Below are positions 40,155-54,500 of a stretch of 64,000 nucleotides of DNA, piece by piece. Positions within the stretch are counted from its first letter, which is position 1; each line of letters begins with the position of its first letter. The notes under the pieces were generated by a model that saw only the letters and a program-made list of their open reading frames with translations, ran no database searches and was not told where the DNA came from. Source of the stretch: Wuchereria bancrofti (taxonomy: Eukaryota; Nematoda; Chromadorea; Rhabditida; Onchocercidae); the NCBI GenBank assembly GCA_005281725.1, contig SSBO01000006.1:315186-379185 (forward strand), read 5' to 3'. The position numbers and the translations under genes are program-made.

Positions 40155-43100
40155 CTATTGAACTAATATTTCTAAAGAACTTGCAGAACTGATAGAATCA
40201 CGATCAGCTTCACGAAATGTTCGTGATGATTCGAGAATTGATTCTGTAGTATTAGCATTACTATCACCATTATCATTACTTTTTGTAACAGTGATAAATT
40301 GAGAATGATCTTGTTGCTGTTGTTGTTGTTGTTGTTGTTGATGATGCTCCAATATTCGTCGTCTACGTAACGTTTGAAGTGTACGTGATACTGTTGAAGT
40401 TGTTGCACGTTTATCAGTCTTATCCAAAGAATTAACACTATTCGATCGTAACATATCATCAATTGAAGCATTTGATAATGATGCATCACACTTGTTATTA
40501 GTTAATGACGAAGAGTATGAAGAAATTGATGATGGAAGAATTGATTTGCATCCAATAATATTATCTCTAGCAATATTATCACCAATTGTAATACTTCTAG
40601 TATGTTTCACTTGATAAGTTGTTCCTTTTCGAAGATAATGACTAATACGTGCTAAAAATTTATGACCCATTGTTATTCGATGATTCCTATTTCGATTGTT
40701 GGTACTGAATGATGATGTCGATGGAATTGATAAATGATCACATGAGTTAAATGTGAAATTTTCAGCTGAACAATGATCAATTTGTGATGTTGATGGTATT
40801 GCAGAATTCATACATGTGGAATTAGATTCATCCATATGATTATTGCTATGAAAGAGTGGATTTGATGCGGAATTAGATGTATCCGATGAATGTGTAAATG
40901 ATAATTTTTGTAGTTCTGTTGATGGTGATGGTAAATCCTATAATAGTTGATAATTAGAGATGTTTTTGTTAATTGCATTTAGAAAATTATCCATTAAAAT
41001 AATCAAAGGAAAAGAAAAGAGATTTTTTTTTAAGCTTTTTAAGGATTATTTTTGATGGAATTGACAGAAATGGATAAAGAATAAATGAAGCAAAACATTA
41101 TGCTTTCTTAATTCATTTCAATTAATTTTAAAGAAGCTGTTTCCTTTTTTTTTTCTTTTTAATTTGCATTAACATATATATATATATATATCATACCTCA
41201 TTTACTTTTTCTGGTATGCTTAAAGCTTTCCTAGATTTTAATCCATCCAAAACTCTTGGTCGATCCAATAAATGTTGACATGTTGATTCCATTACACGCT
41301 TACCATTCTCGTTGGTCTTTGAAGATGGCCGACTACAATCGTTATCCCAGAAATTTTGTGGTTTATATGATGATATCCTTTGAGATAATGTATCACAACT
41401 GATCGATTTCCCCAATTTTGAAATATTTTCGGTGTTATCACATTCCTAAACATATACCAATTAATATATTCTATTCTATTTTACTTCAGTGAATTCATGA
41501 AAAATATTACTCTTTCCTATTCTAAAGCTAACTCTTGATTTACTCATACAATATAAGATTTTTCGAAATATTCGATCTCATTTTAACATAAATTTCGTGG
41601 ACATACTATCTTCTATAATCTTTATCATCTTCTTCCCATGTTTTTTCACATAAAAACATATTTTAAGGGTCGATGATCTTAAAGAATGATCAGTGAACGA
41701 ATCATCTAAGATAGCAAAATGTCTTTTGGTAATGATAATCTAAGGCATTTGAATACGGATGGAATATTCTGATCTCTCGGAATGAAATATGATTTACTCG
41801 TGCGAAGCATCTCAAGATTACCTGAATTGGACGTATATCACCAGGAGAGTTGGATTTTGAAACAGAGGATAATGTGAAGAAAGATGTCGAAACGGTAGTA
41901 TTGTTATCATTTCGACATTCTTCGTCATGTTCACTGGATTTAGACGATAAGCTTAGATTATTTTTCTCTCGTAATCGTGTCTCATATTCCAATAATTGAC
42001 CCATGAAATTGAAATTCGGTGAAATGGATGGCCTACGTTCCTTCACATATCTGCAAATTATTAGAGTTCATCTAAACTATAAAAACCTTTTTTTTTTTTT
42101 AACTAGAAAAAGAATAATTTTTAAGGAAATATAAATATTTTTGATGCCGTATATGATGGACATGTACATAACCATGTCAAATCTATAAATCTAAACGGCG
42201 CTATCGTACACGTTTGTACAATTAACATGCATGTTTTGCGTGCCGTATAAACGTGTACGCAACCATTCGTAAATCCAGAAGATGCTCTTACGCACGTGAT
42301 ACTTTTGCACGATATACGTGTTTTATGTTTATGTTCCGTATAAAGTGCAGACAACCATAGTATAATTGTAAATCCAAGTTTGCTTTGAATATACGATCAA
42401 TGTATATATATATACAGCCAGCCTAAAGTAGTAATTTCAAGATCATAAATAGCCGATATCATTTATGATATTTGCTATCGAAGCTAACCTATATGCTTGT
42501 TCAGATGTCCAATTATTTCGTCTCATCATATATGCAATAGCCAATGTTGGACTTCGAGAAATACCAGCAAGACAATGTACTAATGCTACAGAACCACGTT
42601 CACATACCTTATCTGCAAATGAATTCCATTCTATAATTAGTAAAAAAAAATCAAATATTAGCATTTAATTAATTAATTAATAAGGAAAGATTTACCAAGA
42701 AATTTGAAAATTAATTAATAAAAAATAAAGAATGATTTACCAAGAAATTTGAAAGCATCTTCAAAATGTGGTAATAATTTCGCTTGATAGGTATCACTGA
42801 CTGGTATCCGCATAAAATGACCTTCCTGTTTCAGTATATCTGGTTCAGGGCAATTTACACTAAGATTTATCACATATTTGATACCATATTTCTGCAATTA
42901 TTAATATTACATGTATAAGGAAAGAAATAACTGATAAGAAAAAGAGTAAATATCTACATAACTGATAAAATGATAAATATTACCGATAATAAGCTAGAAT
43001 CCATTGCATCTTGTTGTGAACCAAGATAGAGGAATGGAAGAATTTGAGTTGGACCATCATTAGTAGTTGAAAGACATGGATTTGATATGCTTGTTAGAAT

Positions 43101-45505
43101 ATGATGATTACCCATTACATTTTTCTCCACATTTTCTTGTCGTTTGGTAGAACTTTCACATAAATCCGGAAAACGACTACGGAAATCATTAAATCCATCT
43201 GAAAAGAAAGAAAGAAAAAATATATATATATATATTTGGTTGGTTAATCACTAAGAAGTAGTCTAGTGAAATTTCTACTAGCTTTGTTAGCATCAAATGC
43301 TTACTAGCAATTAATCATTTAAAGCTAATTTTGAAGAATTCTCATGATAAGGATGATGATGACGATAGCATATTTTAAAATTCTTAATATATGCAAAATG
43401 TTTAAAGTGATATAACAATAACATATGTCTTCTTTTTCTCTCCATCTTATTTCTATCAATGAATCATCAAGAGAAATGAAATAGAATTAGAGAAACTTTT
43501 CAAAGAGATTTTAATCAGAATATTTCTTCTACACTAACTAACTAACTAACTAACCAACTACTACTGCTATTATTAGTCATTTATAGAGGAAAAGAGTATG
43601 GTACACTTTTAAATAAGTATAGCAAACAAATTTCAATTTCAATATTTTATTTTTTTTTATTGATTTATTATTGGAATAATTAAATAGTTTCAATAATATT
43701 TAATTATAACAATTTCAATTATGTCAGTACTGATTAAATAATAATTAATAACGGAAATGAGAGAAATGAGAAAAATCAATATCAACTAAATCAATTAATA
43801 CTGATAAAATAAAAACATTTTAAGAATATTATTGAGAAAAAAAAAAAACAATTATTCCTGAAGCTATGAGGAAGAAAAAAAATGAGATAAAAGAATAAAC
43901 TAGATGTAAATTAATTTTATAAATGTATATAAATTTATTAAAAATATGAATTAATAAATAAATTATGCTGAATTAACATTTTTCAAAAATTATAATAAAA
44001 TAAAAAAAAAAGAAGGAATTATTAAATTCATTTTCCTTTCTTTCTTTCTTTCTTTTTTTCTTTTTTNNNNNNNNNNTAAAAGAATAAACTAGATGTAAAT
44101 TAATTTTATAAATGTATATAAATTTATTAAAAATATGAATTAATAAATAAATTATGCTGAATTAACATTTTTCAAAAATTATAATAAAATAAAAAAAAAA
44201 GAAGGAATTATTAAATTCATTTTCCTTTCTTTCTTTCTTTCTTTTTTTCTTTTTTTGTTCCTCTTGTTTTAGAATACTTACAAGATGTAGAAGTGGAAGG
44301 TTCATCCGGTGCCAATTGCCTGATGGTACATGGCCGATGCATTCCGGTATTCCGGCTAGCAAAAAGCAGCAACAGGAATAGCAAATAACAAATAGGAAAT
44401 AAATGAATGAATAAATGAATGAATGAATGAATGTTACTTCGAAAAAGACTCAAATTAGGAGCAAAAATTTGTTGGTATAACTACCCATTTGCCATTTGAT
44501 GATTGAACATAAATATGAATTCGTCGCTTTTCTCACTTTTCCCCTCTTAATATAAGAAGACTTTTTCGTTAAGTTTCATATTGAAAAGAAAGAAGAATAA
44601 AATGACGACAAAAAAGCGGGAAAAAAAATTAAATTAGAAGCGAGGAAAGTTTAAAATAAAGAACAAAGAAAGAAGCGAATCAGTTTTTTTTTTTTTTTTT
44701 TTTAAAAGATGAAGTAAGATAAAAATGTCGAAGCTAAGCTATGTAGGTAGCCATCATTATCATCATTATCGTCGTTGTTGTTGTCGTCATCGTCGTTGCT
44801 TCATTGTTGTTGTCATTTGTTGACATCATATTGCTGCTGTTATGGCCTTAGGCCTTCGATTAGTAAAGTGTATAGGCCCGTTCTGCTCATTCATATTCAT
44901 TCATACTGTCAAAAATGCTATACGCAAAATGTAAACCAATAATATCTAACTTTTCTTTTGTTATAGTAGCAGTGCCCATTATTATTTATGACTTAAATTA
45001 TCTTTTATTATTTATTATTATTATTATTATCATCATTATTATTGCTATTTATTTGTTTATTTTATTTATTTATCTATTTATCTATCATTGTCATCATTAT
45101 TATTGTTAACTATTTTGTTACTATTATCATTATTATTAATTAATTAATTATTATACTATTATTATTACACTTCCTTCTTACTAATCGTATACATTTAGAA
45201 ATAAAAATGCATGCTATTATCAAACTATTACTAATACCGGATACAAAATATCGATAGTGAACAGGAAAGAAAACATTGATATTTTAAAATTTAAATTAAT
45301 ATTTTAAATTTAAATTAAAATGGAATTGATAAGAAAATTATCATCAATTTGTTATTATTGTTATTGCTATATAAATTTGATCATTTTGTTAATCTAGAAA
45401 ATACGGAAACCGATATTAGTCTTCTTTGATGCCTTACATAAAACACTCATATAAGCAAGCGTAAACAAATTCACAGCTTTCAATTTACTAAAAGCAATAT
45501 AACTT

Positions 45506-45538
<33 letters not shown>

Positions 45539-48500
45539 CTCTCCCTCCCTCTCTCATTCTTTCTTGTCCTTTTGCTCATTCATCTGTCTTCAGAAGCCTA
45601 GTCTCTCCCAATCACAATTTTCGTTTTTATTCTAAAAAAAGAAAGAAGCCTAGTTTTACAAAAAAAAAAAAAGAAGCCTAGTTTCATACTTTCTTCATCT
45701 TTTTTCTCTTGCAATTTCAATTCAAAGAAGCCTAAATAAATTTTATTTATTTTTCTTTCAATCTCATCTATTCAACAAAGTATAGTATCTCTCTTTTTCT
45801 CTTCTATCTATTCTCATTCAGAAAAAAAAAAAAAGAGCCTAGTCTTGTCTATTTTCCTTCTGGCTAGCCATATAATACAAATAATATTAATATAGATTTG
45901 CTTCAAATTCGTTGACAATAATTCTTATATCTTTTCAAATATTTTAAATAAACCATTTCTTACAACAACAATAACAACAACAACAATAATAATAACAACA
46001 ACAATAACAGCAATAAATATCTACAACACTATTGGTTAATTTATTAACTAAAATGATCTTTGACCTTAATTTTAAGCTTAATAAATCAAAAAAAAAAAGC
46101 ACGAATAATCTATAAATGTGATAAGAGAAAGAAGTAAAGAGCGTGACAAGATCGGAAAAAATAAACAAACATTATTGAATGGATGGACGGATGGATGGAT
46201 GGACGGATGGATGGATGGATGGATAGATAGATGGGATGGAAAAGGGAATGAATAGTGTTGTCGTTGTCGTTGTCGTTGTTGTTGTCATCGTTGCTGCTGT
46301 CATTGTCGATGACATGTTTTTGGAAAGAATGACAGATGGCAGTTTCCGTCATCATTACTATTATCATCGTCATTATCACTATATCATCACTACCATTTAT
46401 GACTATCACAACTACAACCTTTATCACTGTCATTGCCGTCACTGTTATCAATATTATCACTAAACATTACTGCTATCATTTAAAAGCAATCCTATGACAT
46501 CTTCTCTTATTTCATTCATAATAACAAATAATTAATAATCATAACAATAGCAAATAAATAAATAAGCAAATGGACAAATAAATAAATAAATCAATAAACA
46601 GACAAGTAAATAAATAAATAAATAAACAAGTAAATAAATAAATCAATAAATAGACAAGTAAATAAATAAATCAAATAAATAAGTAATAGTCAAATTACTG
46701 ATATGATTTAAAGCTATCCGAAATATCCCAAAAAAATTTAAAATGTTACACTATAAAATCACAACAACAACAACTACATCTGTAGTAAACATACACGTAC
46801 ATTACATACACATACACACATACATACATACACATACATATGCACATAACTTATTGATATGATTTAAATAGTTGTAAATATGATGATTTAAGGCTATTCG
46901 AAATATCCAAAAAAAAAATTAAAATATGACACTATAAAATCAACAACAACAACAACTACTACTACAACTACATCTGTAATAAACTATACATACATACACA
47001 TACACATGTATACACGTAAATACATAGACATACACATGCACATACACACACATACATATGTATCTACGCATATAACTGCCTGAAGTAACAAGGTGCTGAC
47101 TCATCATCATCTATTGCCATAGCACTGCAACAGTGGCAATAGATGATGATGAGTCAGCACCTCCCGATGATATATTTATTCATAGGGAGAGATGTATCAC
47201 AGTCATCACTAATCATCTTTCTCTCAGTCTCTTTCCCTCCCTCTCTTCGTCTCTTTCCACCTCTCTCTCTCTCTTTTTCTCCCTCTCTCCTATATTTTTC
47301 ATTTGTATTATGAATGTAATTAATATATCTATAAAGGTTTAATATAAATCAAAAGATAAAATCAGTTATTGAAAGAACTCTTTTTTTTTTTTTTGAAAAT
47401 TTCAATTTTTTTTTCAAAAAAAATTACTTAACATAAGTGAGCAAAGACCAAAATAGTATATGAAATGTTTCGAAATAATAAATTATAGTGTCTTTTTCAA
47501 TTATTTCAAAATTACAAATAATCAGATAAGATAAATTTGAAACTTTCTACAATTAATTAATTTGGATTATTTTTTATAATTCATATGTAAAATATTAACA
47601 GTTTATGTTATGTCACATCATTTCATGTTCTATGACAAATATTTGTCATTTAATTGGATGATATTACACATCGAAATAATCGATTGATCAATCGATCGAT
47701 CGATCTGTTCATTAATGACATTTCTAAATAAATCTTCTGGTCACTAATTCTAACAAATCTTTCACTTATTACAACATTTTTTAAAAAATCAAAATATTTT
47801 TTTTTCTTTTTGTCATCCAATTTTAAACATTGATTCGTGAACGATGAATTAAGCTAATTTCACACTATTTAATAAAAACTTCACTTCACGTTTACCTAAT
47901 AAAAACTTCATATTAGTTTAAGAAACTTTATTTCACGTTACTTAACACAAACTTCATTTCACGTTTACCTAACATAAAGTTCATTTCATTTTACTTTAAG
48001 AAACTTTATTTCACGTTACTTAACATAAACTTCATTTCATCTTACTTTAAGAAACTTTATTTCACGTTACTTAACACAAACTTCATTTCACGTTTACCTA
48101 ACATAAAGTTCATTTCATTTTACTTTAAGAAACTTTATTTCACGTTACTTAACATAAACTTCATTTCATCTTACTTTAAGAAACTTTATTTCACGTTACT
48201 TAACATAAACTTCATTTCATCTTACTTTAAGAAACTTTATTTCACGTTACTTAATATAAACTTCATTTCATGTTCACCTAACAAAAACTTCATTTCATTT
48301 TACTTTAAGAAACTTTATTTCATTTTACCTAAACTTCATTTCACGTTTTACCATTCTCAACTATTTTACTGTCCTATCAACTATTTAATTTTGACAAAAG
48401 GAAAAAAAAAGAAAGAATAATTCATCAAATACACTTTTTATTAGGTGACATTTTAAAAAGCAGAATATACATGCACATATACACACACACACACACATAT

Positions 48501-51500
48501 ACATGCACATGTATGTATAACACACACATACACGCACATACACACATACATATAAACTAAAAGTTGTCATGGATATCATTTAAGAAAAATACTACGATTT
48601 GAGAGATGAAAAGAAGAAAGAAGGAAATGGTAGAAGGAAAGATCATAAATTCAAAGAGAACTAAAAATATTTTCTTTTCCTTTCTTTTCCTTTCCGTTTT
48701 TTTTTTTTTTTTTTAACAAAAAGAGAAAAGAAAAGCAAAATGAATGATCATATCACTCACTACTAATATGCATTTATTTATTATAAGAAACTGTTAAAAT
48801 AAAAATTCTCACATTGTCAGATTTATTTATTAATCAATGATATTATGAATCAGTGAAAAAAAAAAAAAAAATTGACAAAATACTTTTTTAAAAAAAAAAA
48901 ATGCTTTCTAATGACGTAAACAATCTCATTTTGTTATTTAAAGTAAGCAAAGAAAAAAATAATGAAATTAAAGAAAAAAAAAAGAGAGGAATCATTTGAA
49001 AAAGACAAAAAAAAAGTGGAATTTAAAAAATGTAAAAGAGATGAAATAGTAAGAGATAAAAAGAGAAAATAATAGAAGAGTAATTATAGATAGAGAGAAA
49101 AAAGGAAGAGGATAAATTGGATAAGATTAGAAGTGATAATTGTAAAACTGTATGTGAGTGAAAAAAAATGAGATGACAAAGAGTATGAATGAAAAAAATG
49201 AAAGGTAAAAAGGAAAGGACAGAATGTAATATATCATTGTTATCAGTTAATCGTTTATTTAAATCAAAATTTCGTAAATTTGCATATCAATTTACTGATA
49301 TTATCATAGATGATAATTGATTATAAATCTCATTTAACCTACATTAAATTATCCATCATAATGGGTAATGATAATATTTGATTTTATATCTCATTTAATA
49401 AGTAAGCTATAAAGATTAGATAGTAATAATTTAGTGTTATATCAAAATGAAATTTGAAACAAAAATTTAGCACTTTAAAAAAAAAAAGAAATTATATGAA
49501 ATTAATATGTACACATTTCCTTTCTAATTGTTGTCATCTTATTAAACAAAATTATTAAAAAAAAAAAAAAAACCAAATAAATAAAATTAGCAGTGATTTT
49601 TTCTTGTTTACAACAATTCACAAATTTTCAGCTTATTTCATTACGAATTTCAAATAAGCCTTAAATTAAATTGCTAAAAATCAATAAACCAATTCTATTT
49701 TATAATTATTTCTGCTTTCTTTCTATCAAATGTTATCATAGTATTTACAAAAAAAAAAAAATAAAATAAAATAAAAAGAATAATATGACATGATGTGATT
49801 GTATGATGAAAAAAAGGAAAGAAAAAAAAATAAATAAAAAAGACATACCACGTAAAATGAGAACTTTATGAAAACGTTTTGATGACGTGAATTTTTCTTG
49901 TAATGTTCGAAGTAATTTTTGTGGTGAATCATCATCGGAATTGGAACATTTTTCACCATTACAACATTTCCGTTTTATTCCGGATAATACATTGGAATAA
50001 TTATTTGTTAATGTTTTATTACTAATAGTTTGATCATTTTCCGAATATAACACCAAATCAACTAATGTTGAGTTACACTTTTCTTCACCAATTTGTGACA
50101 ACATTACACTATTGCAAACCTGTAAATTTACCATAAAATGAAACAATGAAATAGCAAAAAATAAAAAGTAAAAAATGTCATTGTTAATTTTTTTATTAAA
50201 ATAATTAAATACTATGTGATTCCTTAACGTTTTAACATCTTAACAGTTAACAAATAATACATATCAATGTTTACATTGTATACTAATATATTTTTCTGAT
50301 AAAAAATAATTCCAAATGTTAAATTTAATTTTGAAATTAGAAAATGATGAAATTGAGAAATGAAAGAAAAACTTAATTTAAAATTGTAATATTATTTCTA
50401 ATGAATAAATTACTAATTATTACTGTACATACTAAAATACAATATATATTATGAATGGAAATTTTCATTAATTCTAAACTAAACTATAATACTATTTCTA
50501 TTGTATAATGTAATATAGTGATATCTGATTTATTTTAAAATTATTAAGTTTAGAATTAAATAAGTATGAAAGAGAAAATAAAGAATTATTATAAAGTAAG
50601 TAATCAAACAATTTATTGACTATATAATAGAAATAATATTATAGTTTAGATAGTTTATATTTTCGTTCTCTAATATTGCGCCTAAATTCGATTATTTTCA
50701 TTCTTTTATTTTCATTCTTTTTTTAAATTACTTTTTTTATTTATGATATCATTTTTTTTTCTCCATCAAATTATCTTCGAATTCAAGTAATTAAATTTTT
50801 TTTTCCTTTTTTTTTTAATAATAATAGTAATTGTCATCACCCAGTGTAAAATATATTGTGCCAATTAATAGTAACAATTATTTCTTTCATATTCATTATC
50901 TTAGATAAGTTATTCTCAATGATTCAACTAATCAGTATAAATACGTAATTCAACAATACTTTTGAACAATTACTTATAATAAACAATGAATATTAATAAA
51001 GGTAAATTTACAATTTACAGGTGTAATAAAAGAGGAAAAAAAATATATATCAAATTATATATTAGTAATATATTAAATAAATACAGGTAAAATAACCCAT
51101 CTTCTCTCTCTCTCTTAGATTAGAGAGAATTAATGCAAATCTCAAGCAATGATCGATCTTTAATTATATATCTTTAATATATTGCTAGTAACACTTATAT
51201 ACGATTAATCGATTTTCATTACTACTAATAACATTATTAATTCAATGAATGGGAACGCTTCTCTCTCTCTCTCTCTTATCTCTTTTTTCCGTCTTTTTAA
51301 ATTTAAAAATAAATTTTACAAATGAAATGGGTGATACTATCATGTCATCATCCATCTATCCATTTCATATACCATAGATAGGAAATGCCATCAATCAGTA
51401 CAAATAATTCTACAAATGAATCCTAATATCATAATGATAAGATATGTTATATGATAAGAAACAATAATCTCAAATGATTGTAGCACTAATATTTTACTAC

Positions 51501-54500
51501 CATTTCATCTTCTTAAATACATTTTTTAAGGGGCGTTTATTTAATCGAGATTGAGTCATATTGAGGGATAGATGATTGGATGATAATAATAATGATGATG
51601 ATGTGATGACTAATACTTCTAACAGCTACTTAGAGGAAATAGAAATGCCAGATGGTGATGACAAGATTAGGTTAGCCATATTGGATCTTATATTCGTAAA
51701 ATGTGACACTTAAAGAATGAAAGATAAATGAATGAATGAGTCATCATCATTCATTCTTTCATTATTTTATAATGGAAATGAAAATGAATGAGAAATTGTT
51801 CCTTACATCTTCTTATCATCATTATTTCTTTTTTTTACTACTACTACTACAACAAATATTTCGTCAAAGAGAAAGATGATGAAAGATTGATGATGATAAT
51901 GATGGTGGTGATGATGATGATGATGATGATGGTGGTGATGGCGATGATGATAATGATGACGATGATAATGATGATGATAGTGATGATAATGATAATGATG
52001 ATGATGATAATGGTGGTAATGATATGGTGATTGTGATAATGATGTCGATGATAATGATGACAATGATAATGGTGATGATAATATGGTGACTGTGATAATG
52101 ATGATGATGATGATGATAACGATGATAATGGTGGTGATGACGTGATGATAATGATGATAATAGTGATGATAATGATGATGATGATGATAACCTTTGAACT
52201 ATTTCCATTTCCAATTAATTTCTTTATAATTTTTCCCTTTTTTTTTCACTCATTTCTTTTTCTTTTCTCTTATATATAAAAAGTATGCAGCAATAATATC
52301 TAACAAATTAAAAAATGTTTCATTACATTGATGCTTTAGAATAACTCAAATTTCGGATAGTATTACTCATTCAGGATAAAATGAAATGACACATCAAGAG
52401 CGTTTCATATCAACAAAGTGATATTTCTACTTTATGAAAATAAATATTCACAAATAAACGGATGAAAACAAATGTTTAAAATAATTTTGCAAATGTAAAA
52501 TTAACTAATAATTCCGTAACTTAATTAACCTAATAATTCTACAAAACATAAAATTAACATATACTAATTTAATTTACGCACTAAATAATTTTTAAGAGGG
52601 TATTTTACGTGTAGGTTACGTGAAACATGCAAAAAATGAATTACTTACTTACCTTATTGTCATAGATACGACGACGCATCATTTTTGAATAAAATGCATT
52701 GATTGCATCACGAATATGTAGTAAATTGTAGTCGATAAAAGGACGACAATCAACAATTATCGTCTATAAATAGTATCAATTGTAGTAATCAATATTTAAA
52801 AAAAAATATTTTAAATTATATTTTAATGAAATTTTAATTCAAAGAAATTCTTTTTTTTTTTCAAATTTTAACAAATTTTCAACAATATAAATATGTTTAT
52901 AATAATACCTATTTGTTATACCTGTTTTGAATAGGCTGATATCGTGTATATATTATTGTTATTATTAATTATAATTAATTACGAATATTAATAGTTTTTT
53001 TTGTGATAATGATTATTATTACTATTATTATTCATTAAAAATTACTAATGGAAAAATAAATAGATATTTCTAACATATTTGCATTACTAATACTCATATT
53101 TAATAATAATAATAATAACAAAATATGTTTAAAAGCATACAATTAAAATTTTTAGACAAAATTAAAACTATTATTTATTCATGCAATCAACAAAATATCA
53201 CGTAAAATAAACGAATGATTGAATGAATAATAATAAATATTGAAATTATCATATAGTTATACTAAAATGACAAAATTTATAATTACACTCTTTTTTTTGG
53301 TTAATATTTTAGTTAATTAAAAAAAATCACGAATTTAATAATATTATTAATAACGAACGTTGTAAGTATTTGATGATTATATGATAATTGATAAAATATT
53401 TGCCAAAAATTTTTCACAAATTTTGATAATTAAACATTAAAATTAATAATAATATGAAAATTTTGGATTTTATACTAATTCCAAATAACTCTATCATTAT
53501 ATTGATAATACATCAATGATAACGATTGAATTGCAATTTATGACATAAAATATTACAAACTAATAAAAACCAAACAATTTAATCGATTATTATAACATTA
53601 TCTTTGTTACCGAATTTATTTATAATCTGTTAATGATATCATTTATATTACATCTTATCATTAATTTTGTATCATTTACATCATACTTTAATCATTATCA
53701 TTCATACTTTTTTCATTATCACGATTTTATTATCACTGTTATTAAGCTGTATGTATATGATACCGGGTATCTTTTTTGTTTTAATTATAAAATATTCAAT
53801 ATTTTAAAATGGAACAATGTATATCACAATAATTAAAAGTGATAAAAATTAAAACAATTATTTTATATTTATTTTAAATCATCAGTATGATTTAAAATAA
53901 ATATAAAGTCATTGTTATCAATAACTAACAATATTATTTAATGATAGCTTTGATAATTTTAACAAATCTTCCTTTTCATTCACTATGAACTCAAAAAAAA
54001 AAACTCAACTTCATAAGAAATATTGGTCTCTAAAAAAAAAGAGAAACAGATTAGATTAAAAAGTTAAAAACTTTTAAATCTAGAATCATTCGATTAATGT
54101 TAACAAAAAAGGAAAAAGATTAAAAGTTTCTTTTTTTAAAAAACTATTACCTAATTTATAAGTAAAATTTAACTTTTCTACCAGTTATTAACCGAATTTT
54201 TTGCATTTGTATATATTGTCATTTCTAACAATGCATCTTTTCACTTCATTTCATTTCTGCGAATGAATTAGCTAAAGTGGAGCGAAATTCATTCAATAAA
54301 ATTAATAAATGATTGCGCAAAATGAAGGAGGCAGAGGAAGCGGAAATAGAAGCGGAAGCGGAAGAGGAAGAGGAAAAGGAAAAGGGATGAAGTGTCGATT
54401 TGTTTAATGCATTCAAATTTGTTAAATAATTAATATGGAGGAAAAGAATTGGGATGACTCATCGCTGTATGCAAATTTTCCATCCTTTTCAACAAATTTT

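Noticed and set aside
44217..44453. Upstream-extended ORF ([15 protein letters not shown]...) as a signal-peptide protein
   Set aside because: The extension reads through a GAAT microsatellite, and a good acceptor separates it from the candidate exon.
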